Source: JACSRF01 sp963695505 (GTDB lineage: Bacteria > Chloroflexota > Anaerolineae > Promineifilales > Promineifilaceae). Taken from it: a DNA stretch of 64,000 nt. A program made the translations under genes and the position numbers. Below, piece by piece: positions 26,248 to 35,800 of this stretch. Location of the stretch: the NCBI GenBank assembly GCA_963695505.1, contig CAVOGX010000015.1:310001-374000 (forward strand), read 5' to 3'. Within the stretch, counting starts at the first letter, position 1; each line of letters opens with the position of its first letter. A model generated the notes under the pieces. That model did not search any database, was not told the origin of the DNA, and was given only the letters and a program-made list of their open reading frames with translations.

Positions 26248-27196
26248 GAATGTTATCACTCGACGATATTTGTGGAGAGGTCAAATTTGAACCCAAAATA
26301 AAGCTGTAGATCGCGCCCATGATGAAAATAACCAATGTGGAAACAAGTCGGTCAATACCGACAGCAATCACACTAACTCCAGTATCAAACCCCAATAGGG
26401 ATGCAATTCCTCCCACAATCACCTCTCGAATCCCCAACCCACCAGGCGTAATGTTCACAAGGCTAATCACAATTGTTGCCGCAGCAAACAGTAAGCATTG
26501 GCTTATACGTACTTCCTGTGAAAGCATTCTAAATGCGATTAAAAATCGCCAAGCAAATATGAACAACAACATAACTTGAATAGTCATTAATTTGATGATT
26601 AGTGTTCTATTTTTTGCTAATAACTGCCAGCCCTCAGCCAAGCTCGCAAGCTGTCTTCGGATCTTTTTAGGAAATATATGGTTGTCAAAAGGGAGCCAAT
26701 ATAATAAAAACGTCGCCGTCATTATGGCAAAAACCGCAAAAAGCCAGGGGATGATTTTAATGCGATCTACAAGCCGCCAATACAATAAAACGCTTACTCC
26801 AACAAACCCATTTGCCACCAAGAAACAATTGTATAATGCCATTGTGGCGCTGAAATAGCTGGTGTAAGAAAGCTTATATCTTTGCTTCAGATAAACTCCT
26901 TTTGCAATCACTCCTCCCATAAATGGAAGTTGATTAGCCAGCATATTAATTGCCGCCAAACCGATTCCTTCGTTCTGCGAGATTGGGACATTGAGCCCTC
27001 GGAAAAATAAATAATTATTGAGTCCGTGAATAATCGTAAATAGGAACATTAGTACAACTTGTAATACAAGTGATCCAAATGAAAATTGCAGTAATTTACG
27101 AAATTGGTCCACATTTTGAAAGAGGTGCCAAACAACAACAACAATAGCGAAGATTGATAAAAGGTAAGGTACAAAATTTTTTAACCTGCCATACAT
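26237..27196 (-). CDS. Flippase-like membrane protein (UPF0104 / lysylphosphatidylglycerol synthase TM family)
   Basis: 319 residues from ATG 27196, four bases after the upstream stop. It has about eight membrane segments and the family hallmark NITPGGLGIREVIVGGIASLLGF near the C-terminus. Members are found with glycosyltransferases and are proposed to move or modify lipid-linked intermediates (AglD, LPG-synthase N-terminal domain). In this cluster a role in moving a lipid-linked sugar is plausible but unproven. Confidence 0.8.
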   Translation of the reverse strand: MYGRLKNFVPYLLSIFAIVVVVWHLFQNVDQFRKLLQFSFGSLVLQVVLMFLFTIIHGLNNYLFFRGLNVPISQNEGIGLAAINMLANQLPFMGGVIAKGVYLKQRYKLSYTSYFSATMALYNCFLVANGFVGVSVLLYWRLVDRIKIIPWLFAVFAIMTATFLLYWLPFDNHIFPKKIRRQLASLAEGWQLLAKNRTLIIKLMTIQVMLLFIFAWRFLIAFRMLSQEVRISQCLLFAAATIVISLVNITPGGLGIREVIVGGIASLLGFDTGVSVIAVGIDRLVSTLVIFIMGAIYSFILGSNLTSPQISSSDNIHAQ

Positions 27197-27200
27197 TTTA

Positions 27201-28115
27201 TTAAAAGTATCCAACCTGTCGCATGAGAGGACCGCATATATATTCGAATTGTTGTTTTTGTTTAAGACTCCAATCACTCCAGGCAGGAAAATCGGCTTCA
27301 CTTGGATGAATTTTTTGTTCTAGCCAGCCTTTTAGGGCTGGTTTTTCTACTGGATTAACAACTGGCAAATCGGTCAAATAAGTAACTAGCTGATATAGAT
27401 TATGATATCGATCTCCAGCCTTAAATATTTCTTCAAAGAAAAAGAGTTTTGAATTTGGATTCATCACAATCGTGTTTAGTGCGTACTGGTTCAAAGTGGT
27501 CCAAGCCCAACAAATACGCTCAAAGCGGGACATATGTAACCATTGGTTATGGTACGGGTCGTCTTTGATTTCTACTGCAGTAGGCCAAGTATGTGCATAG
27601 ACTCGACGCAATGGACCTTTGGCGTATAAATGGCCCCAATTCATCCACGACCGAACCCAACTACGCCCATCACGAATCATGAATGCAATTCGATGATGTA
27701 AAAAAACTTGTTGGCAAACATCCAAGATCCCATAATATCCTGGGCTGGATTCGATATAAAACGATCCTTGCCTTGTTTCAATAAACTTGGAACGCTGGAT
27801 AATTAATTTATTAACTGCGCTTGCATAGTCAAGTTCACCCCGCACCCTTTTGTCCGAAAGTTCAATTATGGACCATCTGCCTAACGCTTTGCCGATAAAC
27901 ATGTTTTTCCAACCGGCTTCTTGAACTTGTCGCAATATGTCACTTGCTCTCTGATTTTTTTCAATACCTAACACATCAGGTTCATGTAATGACGTGCTAC
28001 TTGGAAAAAGGGTGCTGAATAAAGCAGCAAAAAATTTAGTACCTGTCCTGCCAAGCGAAGTTATGATTGCTGTTGGTTTTTGAATCACTTTTCCTCTTTC
28101 ATTGTCTCTCATCAT
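27201..28115 (-). CDS. Sulfotransferase family protein
   Basis: 304 residues. SLGRTGTKFFAALFS (about residues 20-34) fits the 5'-phosphosulfate-binding loop and HRIAFMIRDGRSWVRSWMNWG fits the 3'-phosphate-binding motif of PAPS-dependent sulfotransferases. It may sulfate a sugar of the polysaccharide made by the surrounding glycosyltransferases. The start overlaps the end of the GT2 gene by 17 bases, so it is in the same operon. No membrane segment. Other P-loop transferases of glycan loci look similar, so the donor is an inference. Confidence 0.7.
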   Translation of the reverse strand: MMRDNERGKVIQKPTAIITSLGRTGTKFFAALFSTLFPSSTSLHEPDVLGIEKNQRASDILRQVQEAGWKNMFIGKALGRWSIIELSDKRVRGELDYASAVNKLIIQRSKFIETRQGSFYIESSPGYYGILDVCQQVFLHHRIAFMIRDGRSWVRSWMNWGHLYAKGPLRRVYAHTWPTAVEIKDDPYHNQWLHMSRFERICWAWTTLNQYALNTIVMNPNSKLFFFEEIFKAGDRYHNLYQLVTYLTDLPVVNPVEKPALKGWLEQKIHPSEADFPAWSDWSLKQKQQFEYICGPLMRQVGYF

Positions 28116-28986
28116 AGCGCAAATAAGTGATCTGTTCCGAGATTAATCCGATTAAGAAGATTACACCAGCGATTGTCATGAGCATGGCAGAAGTTGGACC
28201 ATATCGTGCATTGAGAAAAAGGACCTTGTAAAGACCGTAACCAAAACCCAACAAGAAAGTAAATATGCTAGTTGGCACAAATATTTTGAGAGGTGAAAAT
28301 AAGGTTGCAATTTTGAACAATATTAAAAAGAATCGAGAACCATCACGGATAAGCCTTATCTTGCTTTTGCCTATACGTTTTTTGACCATGATAGGAACAT
28401 ATTTTAGACTATAACCTGCTCGTACTACAGCTAATGTAATGGTTGTGGGATAAGAAAAGGTATTTGGCAGTAAGTAAACCAACTGTTTTGCCAATTGTCC
28501 GCGGATAACGCGGAAGCCGCTGGTCAGGTCTTCGATTTTGCGCCCGCAGACGTAGGTGGCAAAAGCATTATAAATGGTGTTGGCAATATCACGATGCACG
28601 GCCGTCTCCGACCCCTTCGTCCGCGCCCCCACCACCATGTCATACTTGTCAATATGCTCCAGCAGGCGAGGAATGTCTTCTGGCTTGTGCTGCCCATCAG
28701 CATCCATAAGCAAGACGTACTCCCCCTGGGCCCGACGAATCCCGGTTTTTACCGCTGCGCCATTGCCAATGTTATAAGGGTGCTGCTGTAAACAAATTGC
28801 CGGATGCGCTATTTGCAAAACCGCAGCAGCAGAATCATCGTCAGAACCATCATCCACAACAATTATTTCAAAGGATAAATGGCTCAGCCGCGTCGCAAAC
28901 AATACCAACAATGAATCCAATACCCACCCAACTGCCTGCGCCTCATTGTACATAGGGATTACAATCGATAGTTCAACCTTCGTCAT
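28099..28986 (-). CDS. Glycosyltransferase family 2 (dolichyl-phosphate mannosyltransferase-like)
   Basis: 295 residues from ATG 28986. The GT-A domain is clear: LSIVIPMYNEA, VVDDGSDDDS, DADGQHKPEDI with the metal-binding DxD, and the DLTSGFRV acceptor loop. Two C-terminal membrane segments (IFVPTSIFTFLLGFGYGLY, LMTIAGVIFLIGLI) match polyprenyl-phosphate hexose synthases (DPM1/ArnC type). It likely charges undecaprenyl phosphate with a hexose at the inner face, supplying donors to the GT39-type transferases of the same operon, which act outside. Confidence 0.88.
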   Translation of the reverse strand: MTKVELSIVIPMYNEAQAVGWVLDSLLVLFATRLSHLSFEIIVVDDGSDDDSAAAVLQIAHPAICLQQHPYNIGNGAAVKTGIRRAQGEYVLLMDADGQHKPEDIPRLLEHIDKYDMVVGARTKGSETAVHRDIANTIYNAFATYVCGRKIEDLTSGFRVIRGQLAKQLVYLLPNTFSYPTTITLAVVRAGYSLKYVPIMVKKRIGKSKIRLIRDGSRFFLILFKIATLFSPLKIFVPTSIFTFLLGFGYGLYKVLFLNARYGPTSAMLMTIAGVIFLIGLISEQITYLRYDERQ

Positions 28987-29106
28987 TGTCAATCTTGCTC
29001 TTAAATCCTTTGACTCCCAGGCACTGCCTCTCAAAATATTAGAAATAATTTGTGTAGTTTATCATTAAGCAAGGGAATAAATGATGGTAAATACGAACTA
29101 TTTTTG

Positions 29107-29124
29107 AGGAAACGGCCGTTTCCT
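29107..29124. repeat. 18-base palindrome, extended copy of the dispersed motif
   Basis: AGGAAACGGCCGTTTCCT, perfect palindrome without loop, in the 168-base gap between GT39 copy 1 and the GT2 gene. It is the longest perfect form of the ACGGCCGT motif I noticed. Confidence 0.8.
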
Positions 29125-29154
29125 GCTCAAATCTGTTCTAAACCCAAACAGCTA

Positions 29155-29910
29155 TTACTCATCCGCCCGTAAATTATACAGAGTCAAGCGAATACCAGGA
29201 AAATACCAATGCCCTGGTGACAAAAGATGGGCATCTAGCCATTGGCGGGTGGCACTTTTTTCAGAAAGGGTTCGCTCATTACGCTGACCCGGAAAATTGT
29301 GAGGGTTTTGGTTGTAATAAACCTCAATGAACCAAGCATACTGCACATTTTCAGTCTGTAATACTTGTAAACGATCGTCCATTGCCTCATCAAATGCTGG
29401 AGTCACCACTAAGTTTTCTTCGGGAGGGGGCAGCTCCAAATAAGATAGACCAGCATCGTAGTATCTTAGAGGTGTTTGCAGATCTCCTCGGCCAATGATG
29501 CTGCTACTTGAAGTAGAATTTTCCGCAATAAAATCCAGGGCTGCGTCCCAATCCTCACGGGCGTAGGTGGGGTCATGTTGCATATGAAAGGTAGACATGA
29601 TTGCTCCCAAAATTACCACACTGACCAATGCTGGTAGCCATTTTTTTCGGCCTTTAGTTAACACTACCAAGCCTCGGGAAACCATGAGTATGAAAGCCGG
29701 CAATATAATGATAAGGTAACGATCCATATAGATAGAAATGGCACTAAGCTGATAGCCTCCCCAGCCTAACGAAACGATGTAAGTAACCATGAGTGGTACG
29801 GCAAACCATAATACTAGAATGCGACTAGATAAAACATTTGGATACTCAAGGATTTCGCCTTGCAAAAAAGTCAGGCTAACCAGACAACCTAAGATATATA
29901 AAAACCACAA
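29155..29910 (-). pseudogene. GT39-type membrane glycosyltransferase, copy 1, C-terminal fragment
   Basis: C-terminal part of a gene spanning 29155-30697. Membrane helices (MWFLYILGCLVSLTFL, YLIIILPAFILMVSRGLVVL) are followed by a soluble domain (TYAREDWDAALDFIAENS, YAWFIEVYY, HWYFPGIRLTLYNLRADE) that mirrors the ending of the neighbouring paralogue. The correct frame continues upstream as GWISPIHWYDPLLTIW to the break at 30048-30050, where ACGGCCGT has gained a C. Confidence 0.8.
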
Positions 29911-29980
29911 GCCAATTCCAGCAAAATTGTCTAGCGGCAGAGCAAATCCCGCACTGAAGGACCAGATAGTGAGTAATGGG

Positions 29981-30697
29981 TCATACCAGTGAATCGGACT
30001 TATCCAACCAGGGGTGGAAACGCCGTAACCGCGGGTGGTGGCAACGGCCCGTTACCCAAATAGCAGCAAGCCCGCCTACAAGTAAGGTTGTAACAAACCA
30101 CCGCAGGGCAGCAGTGCGCAGTTTGCGAAAGTGCAGAGCAAAAAAAACGTAGTGCGCCAGCAAAACGAAAACGGCAAAGTAATGCAGGAAAAGGGCCACC
30201 AGCATCGCCAGCCCATAACCGAACCAATAACGGCCGTTTCCTTTCCGCACTGCAAGGAGTAAAAAGTCGTGGGCTAGCAGCAGTGCAAGCGGCAAAATCG
30301 TGTACATTCGTGCTTCTTGCGAATACCAGATGTGAAATGGAGCCAGGGCCAACAACAATGCCGCCAAAATCCCTGCCACCTGCCCAGACAACAAACGTCC
30401 CAAACGATAAATTTCCGCGACACTTAATAAGCCCCAAATCACAGAAAAGAACCGCACTACAAAAGGGCTCTGCCCCAACAGTATCCATATACGCATCAAC
30501 AGAAAATATAGAGGCATATGATTGCGCTTACTAATAAGGTCCGCAAGCATCTCTTGCAGTGAAATGGTTGCCCGTTCTACAGTTTTTAACTCATCCCACC
30601 ACAGGCTTTGCGTATTTAAAAGGTATATCCGCAGCGCAAAAGCAATTAACAATATCACCAATAACAAACGGCGGCTGGCGAAATGCGAGTCTTTCAT
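29981..30697 (-). pseudogene. GT39-type membrane glycosyltransferase, copy 1, N-terminal fragment
   Basis: N-terminal part of the same gene, from ATG 30697; a TTG at 30712 with AAGGGA ahead is an alternative. The extracytoplasmic loop NTQSLWWDELKTVERATISL carries the acidic pair typical of GT39/ArnT-like enzymes, which transfer sugars from polyprenyl phosphate outside the membrane. PFHIWYSQEARMYTIL follows. The frame is lost after AAIWVTG, exactly at a palindrome copy reading ACGGCCCGT. With the normal ACGGCCGT the frame reads WVTAVATTRGYGVSTPGW and joins the C-terminal fragment. Confidence 0.8.
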
Positions 30698-30764
30698 ACT
30701 TAAATGGTTCAAGGTCCCTTTTTAACCAACTCGTTGAACAAAAATCATGATGAAATGCTTACCT

Positions 30765-32315
30765 TTATTCCTGCAAGTCATACAGCCTCAGGCGAATACC
30801 TGGGAAATTCCATTTACCTGTTTGAGAATAATTCTCGTCCACCCATGCTTCATAAGGGTTTAATGGTGCAAAAAGCACTGCTTGATTTCTTGTTTGTGGG
30901 AAACCATGTGTATCTGCATTGTCAAAAGATCGTAGTAGCCATACCCTCCTGACTGTACCTCCTATTTCCGAGGCTATCATTTCGTCCAGAGCAAATTCCT
31001 CACCGGTACCTGCTTCCATAAAATCCGAAGGCAATATGATTCGGGGGAGTTGTGCAACCTCATAATACGCCAGAGGTAAAATTTGCCCCCGGCTAAGGAG
31101 TAATAAATCTCCGGTCTGTTTATGTGTAGCCATGTGCGCCACGGCTTCGCGCCAATCTTCGCGCCCATAAGCCGGATCAAAATACAAATTGCGCAGGCTG
31201 ACTATTGTTGGTAACAAAATCAAAGCGCAAAATACCGGCATCAGCCACTGCTTTGCCCAGCCCTCTTGGGAAAAGTTAACGACACCCCACGAGGTCAACA
31301 AGATAAACGCAGGCAATAAGCTGATGATATAGCGATCCATGTAAATGAAGCGTTGATTGGGAATAGACCAATCCAGCGAGATAAGTGTGACGAGAACAAG
31401 GGGAACAACTAACCAAAGCCATAGTAAACGGGCCGCTAACTGGTTGAAAGTGACCTTGGTGTTGGTACGACGTAGTAAAGAAAGGCTGGTCAGCGCAGGT
31501 AACAGATAGGCGAAAAACGCAAGATAAAAAACCAGCCGTTCCGGGTCAATCGTCCGCCCTACGGCAAAAGCCAACAGTGTCAACACCGGTTCAAACCAGT
31601 GCACCGGGCTAATCCAGCTTATAGACGCCTCAGTAAAGGACCTGACAAAAAAGACCGCCAAAAACCAGGCCGCAAAAGCGGTGACCGCGAAAGAAGCACT
31701 CACAAGCCAATTCCTGAACCGTTCTTTGTCATAGCGATAATGCAGAGAGAAGAAAACATAATGGGCAATAAGTACAAAAGCCGCAAGGTAATGGCTATAA
31801 AGAGTAAGCGTCATAGCAATTGCGTAACCTACCCAACCACGAATTCGACCCCCTTCCTTGCGCAACAGGCTCAATATGTAATAGTTCGCCGCCAGCGCTG
31901 TAAATGTTAAAAAAGTATACATCCGTACTTCTTGCGAGTACCAGATATGAAAAGGCGAAATTGCCAAGAGAGTTGCCGCCACTAAACCCACTTTTTTTCC
32001 TGCCAGCAAACGGCCGGTTTGGTACATAAGTGGCACAGACAAAACACCAACCACCGCTGAAGAGTAGCGCAAAATAAAGGCTGATCGTCCAATCTGAGAC
32101 CAGCCCAACATTAACAAATAGTAGAATGGCAAATGCACGCGGTCATCAAACAAATTCGCAAGCAATTCCGGAACGGTCATAGCAGAAGAAGCGACAGTAA
32201 AGAGTTCATCCCACCACAGACTCTGGTTATCAAGGCGGTAAATGCGGAGCCCAAAAGCAAGTAACAGAATAATAACCAAGGAGATACGAATGTGTTTTGC
32301 GATTGCCAATTTCAT
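30765..32315 (-). CDS. GT39-type membrane glycosyltransferase, copy 2
   Basis: 516 residues, intact, and a close paralogue of the preceding (downstream) broken gene. DNQSLWWDELFTVASSAMTVPELL supplies the WWDE loop, and FHIWYSQEVRMYTFL follows. It has about eleven membrane helices and a C-terminal extracytoplasmic domain ending WNFPGIRLRLYDL. Predicted role: transfer of a sugar from undecaprenyl-phosphate-sugar to a glycan, lipid or protein on the outer face. The start overlaps the next upstream gene's stop by four bases (ATGA type), so it is cotranscribed. Confidence 0.85.
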   Translation of the reverse strand: MKLAIAKHIRISLVIILLLAFGLRIYRLDNQSLWWDELFTVASSAMTVPELLANLFDDRVHLPFYYLLMLGWSQIGRSAFILRYSSAVVGVLSVPLMYQTGRLLAGKKVGLVAATLLAISPFHIWYSQEVRMYTFLTFTALAANYYILSLLRKEGGRIRGWVGYAIAMTLTLYSHYLAAFVLIAHYVFFSLHYRYDKERFRNWLVSASFAVTAFAAWFLAVFFVRSFTEASISWISPVHWFEPVLTLLAFAVGRTIDPERLVFYLAFFAYLLPALTSLSLLRRTNTKVTFNQLAARLLWLWLVVPLVLVTLISLDWSIPNQRFIYMDRYIISLLPAFILLTSWGVVNFSQEGWAKQWLMPVFCALILLPTIVSLRNLYFDPAYGREDWREAVAHMATHKQTGDLLLLSRGQILPLAYYEVAQLPRIILPSDFMEAGTGEEFALDEMIASEIGGTVRRVWLLRSFDNADTHGFPQTRNQAVLFAPLNPYEAWVDENYSQTGKWNFPGIRLRLYDLQE

Positions 32316-33799
32316 GGTTGTTGGTTTAAGTCAAACAAAGATATCCTAATGCCTCCAATATCATTTGTTTCTAGTTCTTTATAATTGGTAGAAATCGCTG
32401 AAACCTGAGCCTCCTGCCATTCAATGCTGTGTTCTAGTGCGACTATCAACCATAAACGATTATTCTCATTTTGACTTAAATTCTCAAGGGTTAAAAACTG
32501 TCCACCTAATGTTTCATAAACAGACGTAGGCTTTCTTTGATCTGGATCCCCGGCGAGCAAGAATTGTTGATGCAATATTCCATAACATAGGGAAGGGAGA
32601 TACGACCCGTCGCTGGTGTGTAAAATCAAATCATTGGGCTGCACTTGCCCCGCCACAAAATCAGCTGCCTCCTGGTATGGTGGCTTAATCAAATCTCCTG
32701 TTAGGTAACGAACCGATCCAATCAGCATTAATACCGTCGACAATCCAACCAACAATGGCAATGGCGATCTGTGACGAGTTGTGCCCCATGCCAATAAAAT
32801 AATCATGAAAGGCGCAGCAGGAGCCATTGTGCGTTCGGGCAAAAAAAATGGCCGTATCATATAAACTAAGACAGGTCCTCCAACTACACATATTACTATT
32901 AGGAATGGCAGCAACATGTTGAGGTCCCCTGCCTGTAATGCCTTTCTAAATTCTAGAATAAATATAACAGCGATCGCTGCCGTAAAAAATAAAGCTAGTC
33001 CGGTGTACCAATTAGTAAATGACTGTCCAAATAGTAAAAAAGCCAGGGTAATCAGAGGTTTCAATGGATCACGAATAATATCGGCATCACCGGCACGAGA
33101 TAAGGGCCGTAAACTGCCCACACCTATATTTGATTCCCCAGCCAAGATCATCAACCATGGAACAAAAACAATGATAGCAATCAAACAAACCCAAACTGTA
33201 CGTCGAAGTCCTTGGCTGTCTTTGTACCCAACTAAAGCATGCAAAAATATTGCAGCTAATATAAAAATCGAAAAAAAGTGAGTGTAAATAGCAAGAACGG
33301 TTGTCAATGCCAAAGTGATCCACCACCAAGCACCTTCCTGCCGCGATTTCAAATAAAAAAATGCCATTAGTGCATTAAGCAACATCAGCATTGAGTACAT
33401 CCGAATCTCGTGGCTATAGAGAAGTTGGAAGGGGGAGATAGCTATTAAAAAAACGGCCGTAAACCGCTGCCCTATTTTAGTCAACCAAACTTGGCTAAGC
33501 TTCCAAACAACAGCCAATAAAAGCAGATTAAAAAAAACACTAATCCACCGCCCCATCAGTGGTTCGTTTACTGTAGTCAATAACATACTACGCAACGTTA
33601 AGTAATAGAGAGGAGGATGTGGATCCAAAATTACATTGCTTAATATTTGTAGGGGTCGCAGCTCTGCCGTTAATAAGCTTATCGCCTCATCAAACCAGAC
33701 ACTTTCGCGACCTATTCCAATAGCGCGCAATATAACCGCAAGGAATAAAGGAAACGAAATAGCAAACTTTTTATTTATCGTTATTGGACGTGACTTCAT
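32312..33799 (-). CDS. GT39-type membrane glycosyltransferase, copy 3
   Basis: 495 residues from ATG 33799 (the frame opens at 33826). GRESVWFDEAISLLTAELRPLQ is the acidic loop, with WFDE replacing WWDE, and LDPHPPLYYLTL and SPFQLLYSHEIRMYSML follow. About ten hydrophobic segments and a C-terminal soluble tail. Predicted to use polyprenyl-phosphate sugar donors at the periplasmic face. It overlaps the upstream gene by 29 bases. AT-rich, and with only one copy of the dispersed palindrome. Confidence 0.82.
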   Translation of the reverse strand: MKSRPITINKKFAISFPLFLAVILRAIGIGRESVWFDEAISLLTAELRPLQILSNVILDPHPPLYYLTLRSMLLTTVNEPLMGRWISVFFNLLLLAVVWKLSQVWLTKIGQRFTAVFLIAISPFQLLYSHEIRMYSMLMLLNALMAFFYLKSRQEGAWWWITLALTTVLAIYTHFFSIFILAAIFLHALVGYKDSQGLRRTVWVCLIAIIVFVPWLMILAGESNIGVGSLRPLSRAGDADIIRDPLKPLITLAFLLFGQSFTNWYTGLALFFTAAIAVIFILEFRKALQAGDLNMLLPFLIVICVVGGPVLVYMIRPFFLPERTMAPAAPFMIILLAWGTTRHRSPLPLLVGLSTVLMLIGSVRYLTGDLIKPPYQEAADFVAGQVQPNDLILHTSDGSYLPSLCYGILHQQFLLAGDPDQRKPTSVYETLGGQFLTLENLSQNENNRLWLIVALEHSIEWQEAQVSAISTNYKELETNDIGGIRISLFDLNQQP

Positions 33800-35540
33800 A
33801 AACGTTAACTTGGTAGCCCCGAACATAATAGCTTTTCACATAAATAGCGCGACTCATTACTTCTGAGAAATTTTTCCGCATATAATCTTCGTTCCAGGCA
33901 GTTTCAACGGCCAGATGGGTCATATCTGAACTTTCCACATCTTCCACAGCTTCCAAACTTGTCGTGTGCGGAAAGAAAATATGGGCACGCAAATCATTTT
34001 CAGAAGTTAGGACATAGGCGTAAGGTCCCCCCAAAACCACCTCACCCATATGAAAGTCTTCTCCAAATTGGTTTGAGGCCGCTACAATTGTATATTCAGG
34101 TTTTATCGCCCAAGAAAGATACTGAGAGAAGCCAATAGAAATAATTGCGAATACTAATACTTTGGGGATGATATTGCGTGCTTGATAAGAGAGAGGCAGT
34201 TCATTTGGGCCGCGTAGAGAAAAAATTAAATAAACAAATATTCCCACCAACCCTGCTAACAAAGCAACAATGAATAATAGAAGCAATGTTGCTGGTTCTA
34301 CTATTGCCTGGCTGTCAGCGAACCCGAAATCTAGATGTTGTGCCTGCCAATATTGGAATGAGATAACTGTCAATATATATACCAAGTAAGACAAACCCAA
34401 GTAAAGGAACAGTAAATAAGGTAAGTTGAGTTTTGAAAGCTGAGGGATCTGCCTACTCGAAAATCGCATGAATGCATCAAGCGTGAGAGAAGCTGACAAT
34501 GCCATTGGGGGAATCAACAATATCATGTAACGGGTCGACAGACCATTTGTAAACAACAACATCACAATAGTGGTGCCCATATAAAACAAAAGTAACACTT
34601 CAGTAATGGGGATTTTCTTTTTCGGCTCCAATAAAATTGAAGCTACAAGCTTTAAAATATATGTGTATGAAAGCAGAAACAAAATAGGCATTCGCACAAA
34701 AAAAATTGTCCGAATACCAAAATATAAAACTCCCCAAATTACGAAACGAAGATTGTCTTGTAAGCCGTTTGAAGGGTTCAGGGTCCGCTTTCCTATCATT
34801 TGAATACTTCTTAGCAACCATTCTTTAGGTGAAGGGATGAAAAGAATTGCCAGTAGCAATAAAATCCCCAAAATTGCCGCCCCTACAAACGCATTAATCA
34901 TTGCTTGTTTTTGTCTGTTGTTTCGCCACCACCATATGCCAGTACTAAATATTACAGTTGTCAAAAAAGCGATTCCCGCTAATTTCACGAAAAGCACATT
35001 GCAGGCAGCAATAAACAGTGAAAACAAAAACCAAACCGGTTTTTTTAACCCTCTTCCCCAACAATACATAGATATTGCTATAAGCAAATTTAGTGGGGTG
35101 TAAACAACTGACATTCGATTGTATATGAGGAAGATGTAGTTAAATGTCAAAAAAACAAGTGTGATTAGAGCAACCTTATTATTTAAATTCTCTTTCGCAA
35201 ATGCGTAATAAAACGCCATGCTAATCAAACTGAGCATTACAGTCATCAGGCTTGCTTGCCAATAACCTGGGCCAAGCAGAGAAAAGAAAGCATAAGCCAA
35301 CCAAATAACTGCAGGATAATCGTTATACATCCTCTTTGAAAAGAAACCTTTGGTCCATGAACCAAATAGTAATTTGTCGCGTGCCGGTCCAACGGTGTTT
35401 GAAGCGTCAGTCGTGGCTCCTTGTGATACAGAAATTTGCAGCGGCGGGTCGGCATTTAAAGCATAAAATCGAAGCCCAGCTGCAGTTAAAAAAATAATGG
35501 TAATAAAAACTATTTGGGCAGGTTTCATGAGATGATTCAT
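33771..35540 (-). CDS. GT39/GT83-like membrane protein, first gene of the glycosyltransferase run
   Basis: 589 residues, ATG 35540 or 35528. There are about twelve hydrophobic segments; the first loop contains DASNTVGPARDKLLFGSW and MYNDYPAVIW. This is a diverged form of the GT-C loop without WWDE, more like the ArnT/DUF families of dolichyl-phosphate-mannose mannosyltransferases. The C-terminal soluble tail (DFHMGEVVLGGPYAYVLTSENDLRAHIFF) is unlike the other copies. It likely builds the same surface glycan. It is first in a run of nine tightly packed minus-strand genes and has no palindrome copy. Confidence 0.65.
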   Translation of the reverse strand: MNHLMKPAQIVFITIIFLTAAGLRFYALNADPPLQISVSQGATTDASNTVGPARDKLLFGSWTKGFFSKRMYNDYPAVIWLAYAFFSLLGPGYWQASLMTVMLSLISMAFYYAFAKENLNNKVALITLVFLTFNYIFLIYNRMSVVYTPLNLLIAISMYCWGRGLKKPVWFLFSLFIAACNVLFVKLAGIAFLTTVIFSTGIWWWRNNRQKQAMINAFVGAAILGILLLLAILFIPSPKEWLLRSIQMIGKRTLNPSNGLQDNLRFVIWGVLYFGIRTIFFVRMPILFLLSYTYILKLVASILLEPKKKIPITEVLLLFYMGTTIVMLLFTNGLSTRYMILLIPPMALSASLTLDAFMRFSSRQIPQLSKLNLPYLLFLYLGLSYLVYILTVISFQYWQAQHLDFGFADSQAIVEPATLLLLFIVALLAGLVGIFVYLIFSLRGPNELPLSYQARNIIPKVLVFAIISIGFSQYLSWAIKPEYTIVAASNQFGEDFHMGEVVLGGPYAYVLTSENDLRAHIFFPHTTSLEAVEDVESSDMTHLAVETAWNEDYMRKNFSEVMSRAIYVKSYYVRGYQVNVYEVTSNNDK

Positions 35541-35746
35541 ACGAATAATTGGTATTGATTACCAAAATATCTTAGATGAAAGTGGTGAATGTTTAATAAA
35601 GTTCGCAAAGTAGGAGATCATTTGTATTGATGTGTTCTGTTATCAAAATGTTTACCGAGCTCTCAAATCAAGTATGTCCAAAACCATATTGGCTATTCAG
35701 TAATTCTAAAACACAATGGAGAAATATTAATAGGCGAAAAGTACAA

Positions 35747-35777
35747 AAAAAGCTCGGAAATGAATCCCGAGCTTTTT
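35747..35777. terminator. Bidirectional intrinsic terminator after the export operon
   Basis: Perfect 11-base arms AAAAAGCTCGG (35747-35757) and CCGAGCTTTTT (35767-35777) with a 9-base loop. The A- and T-runs allow function on either strand. It lies just past the BY-kinase stop (35801) and separates it from the glycosyltransferase run. The rest of the 35541-35800 gap shows AT-rich sequence and probably the promoter of that run, but no box I can defend. Confidence 0.75.
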
Positions 35778-35800
35778 CTAAGATACTATCTTAACCACAT

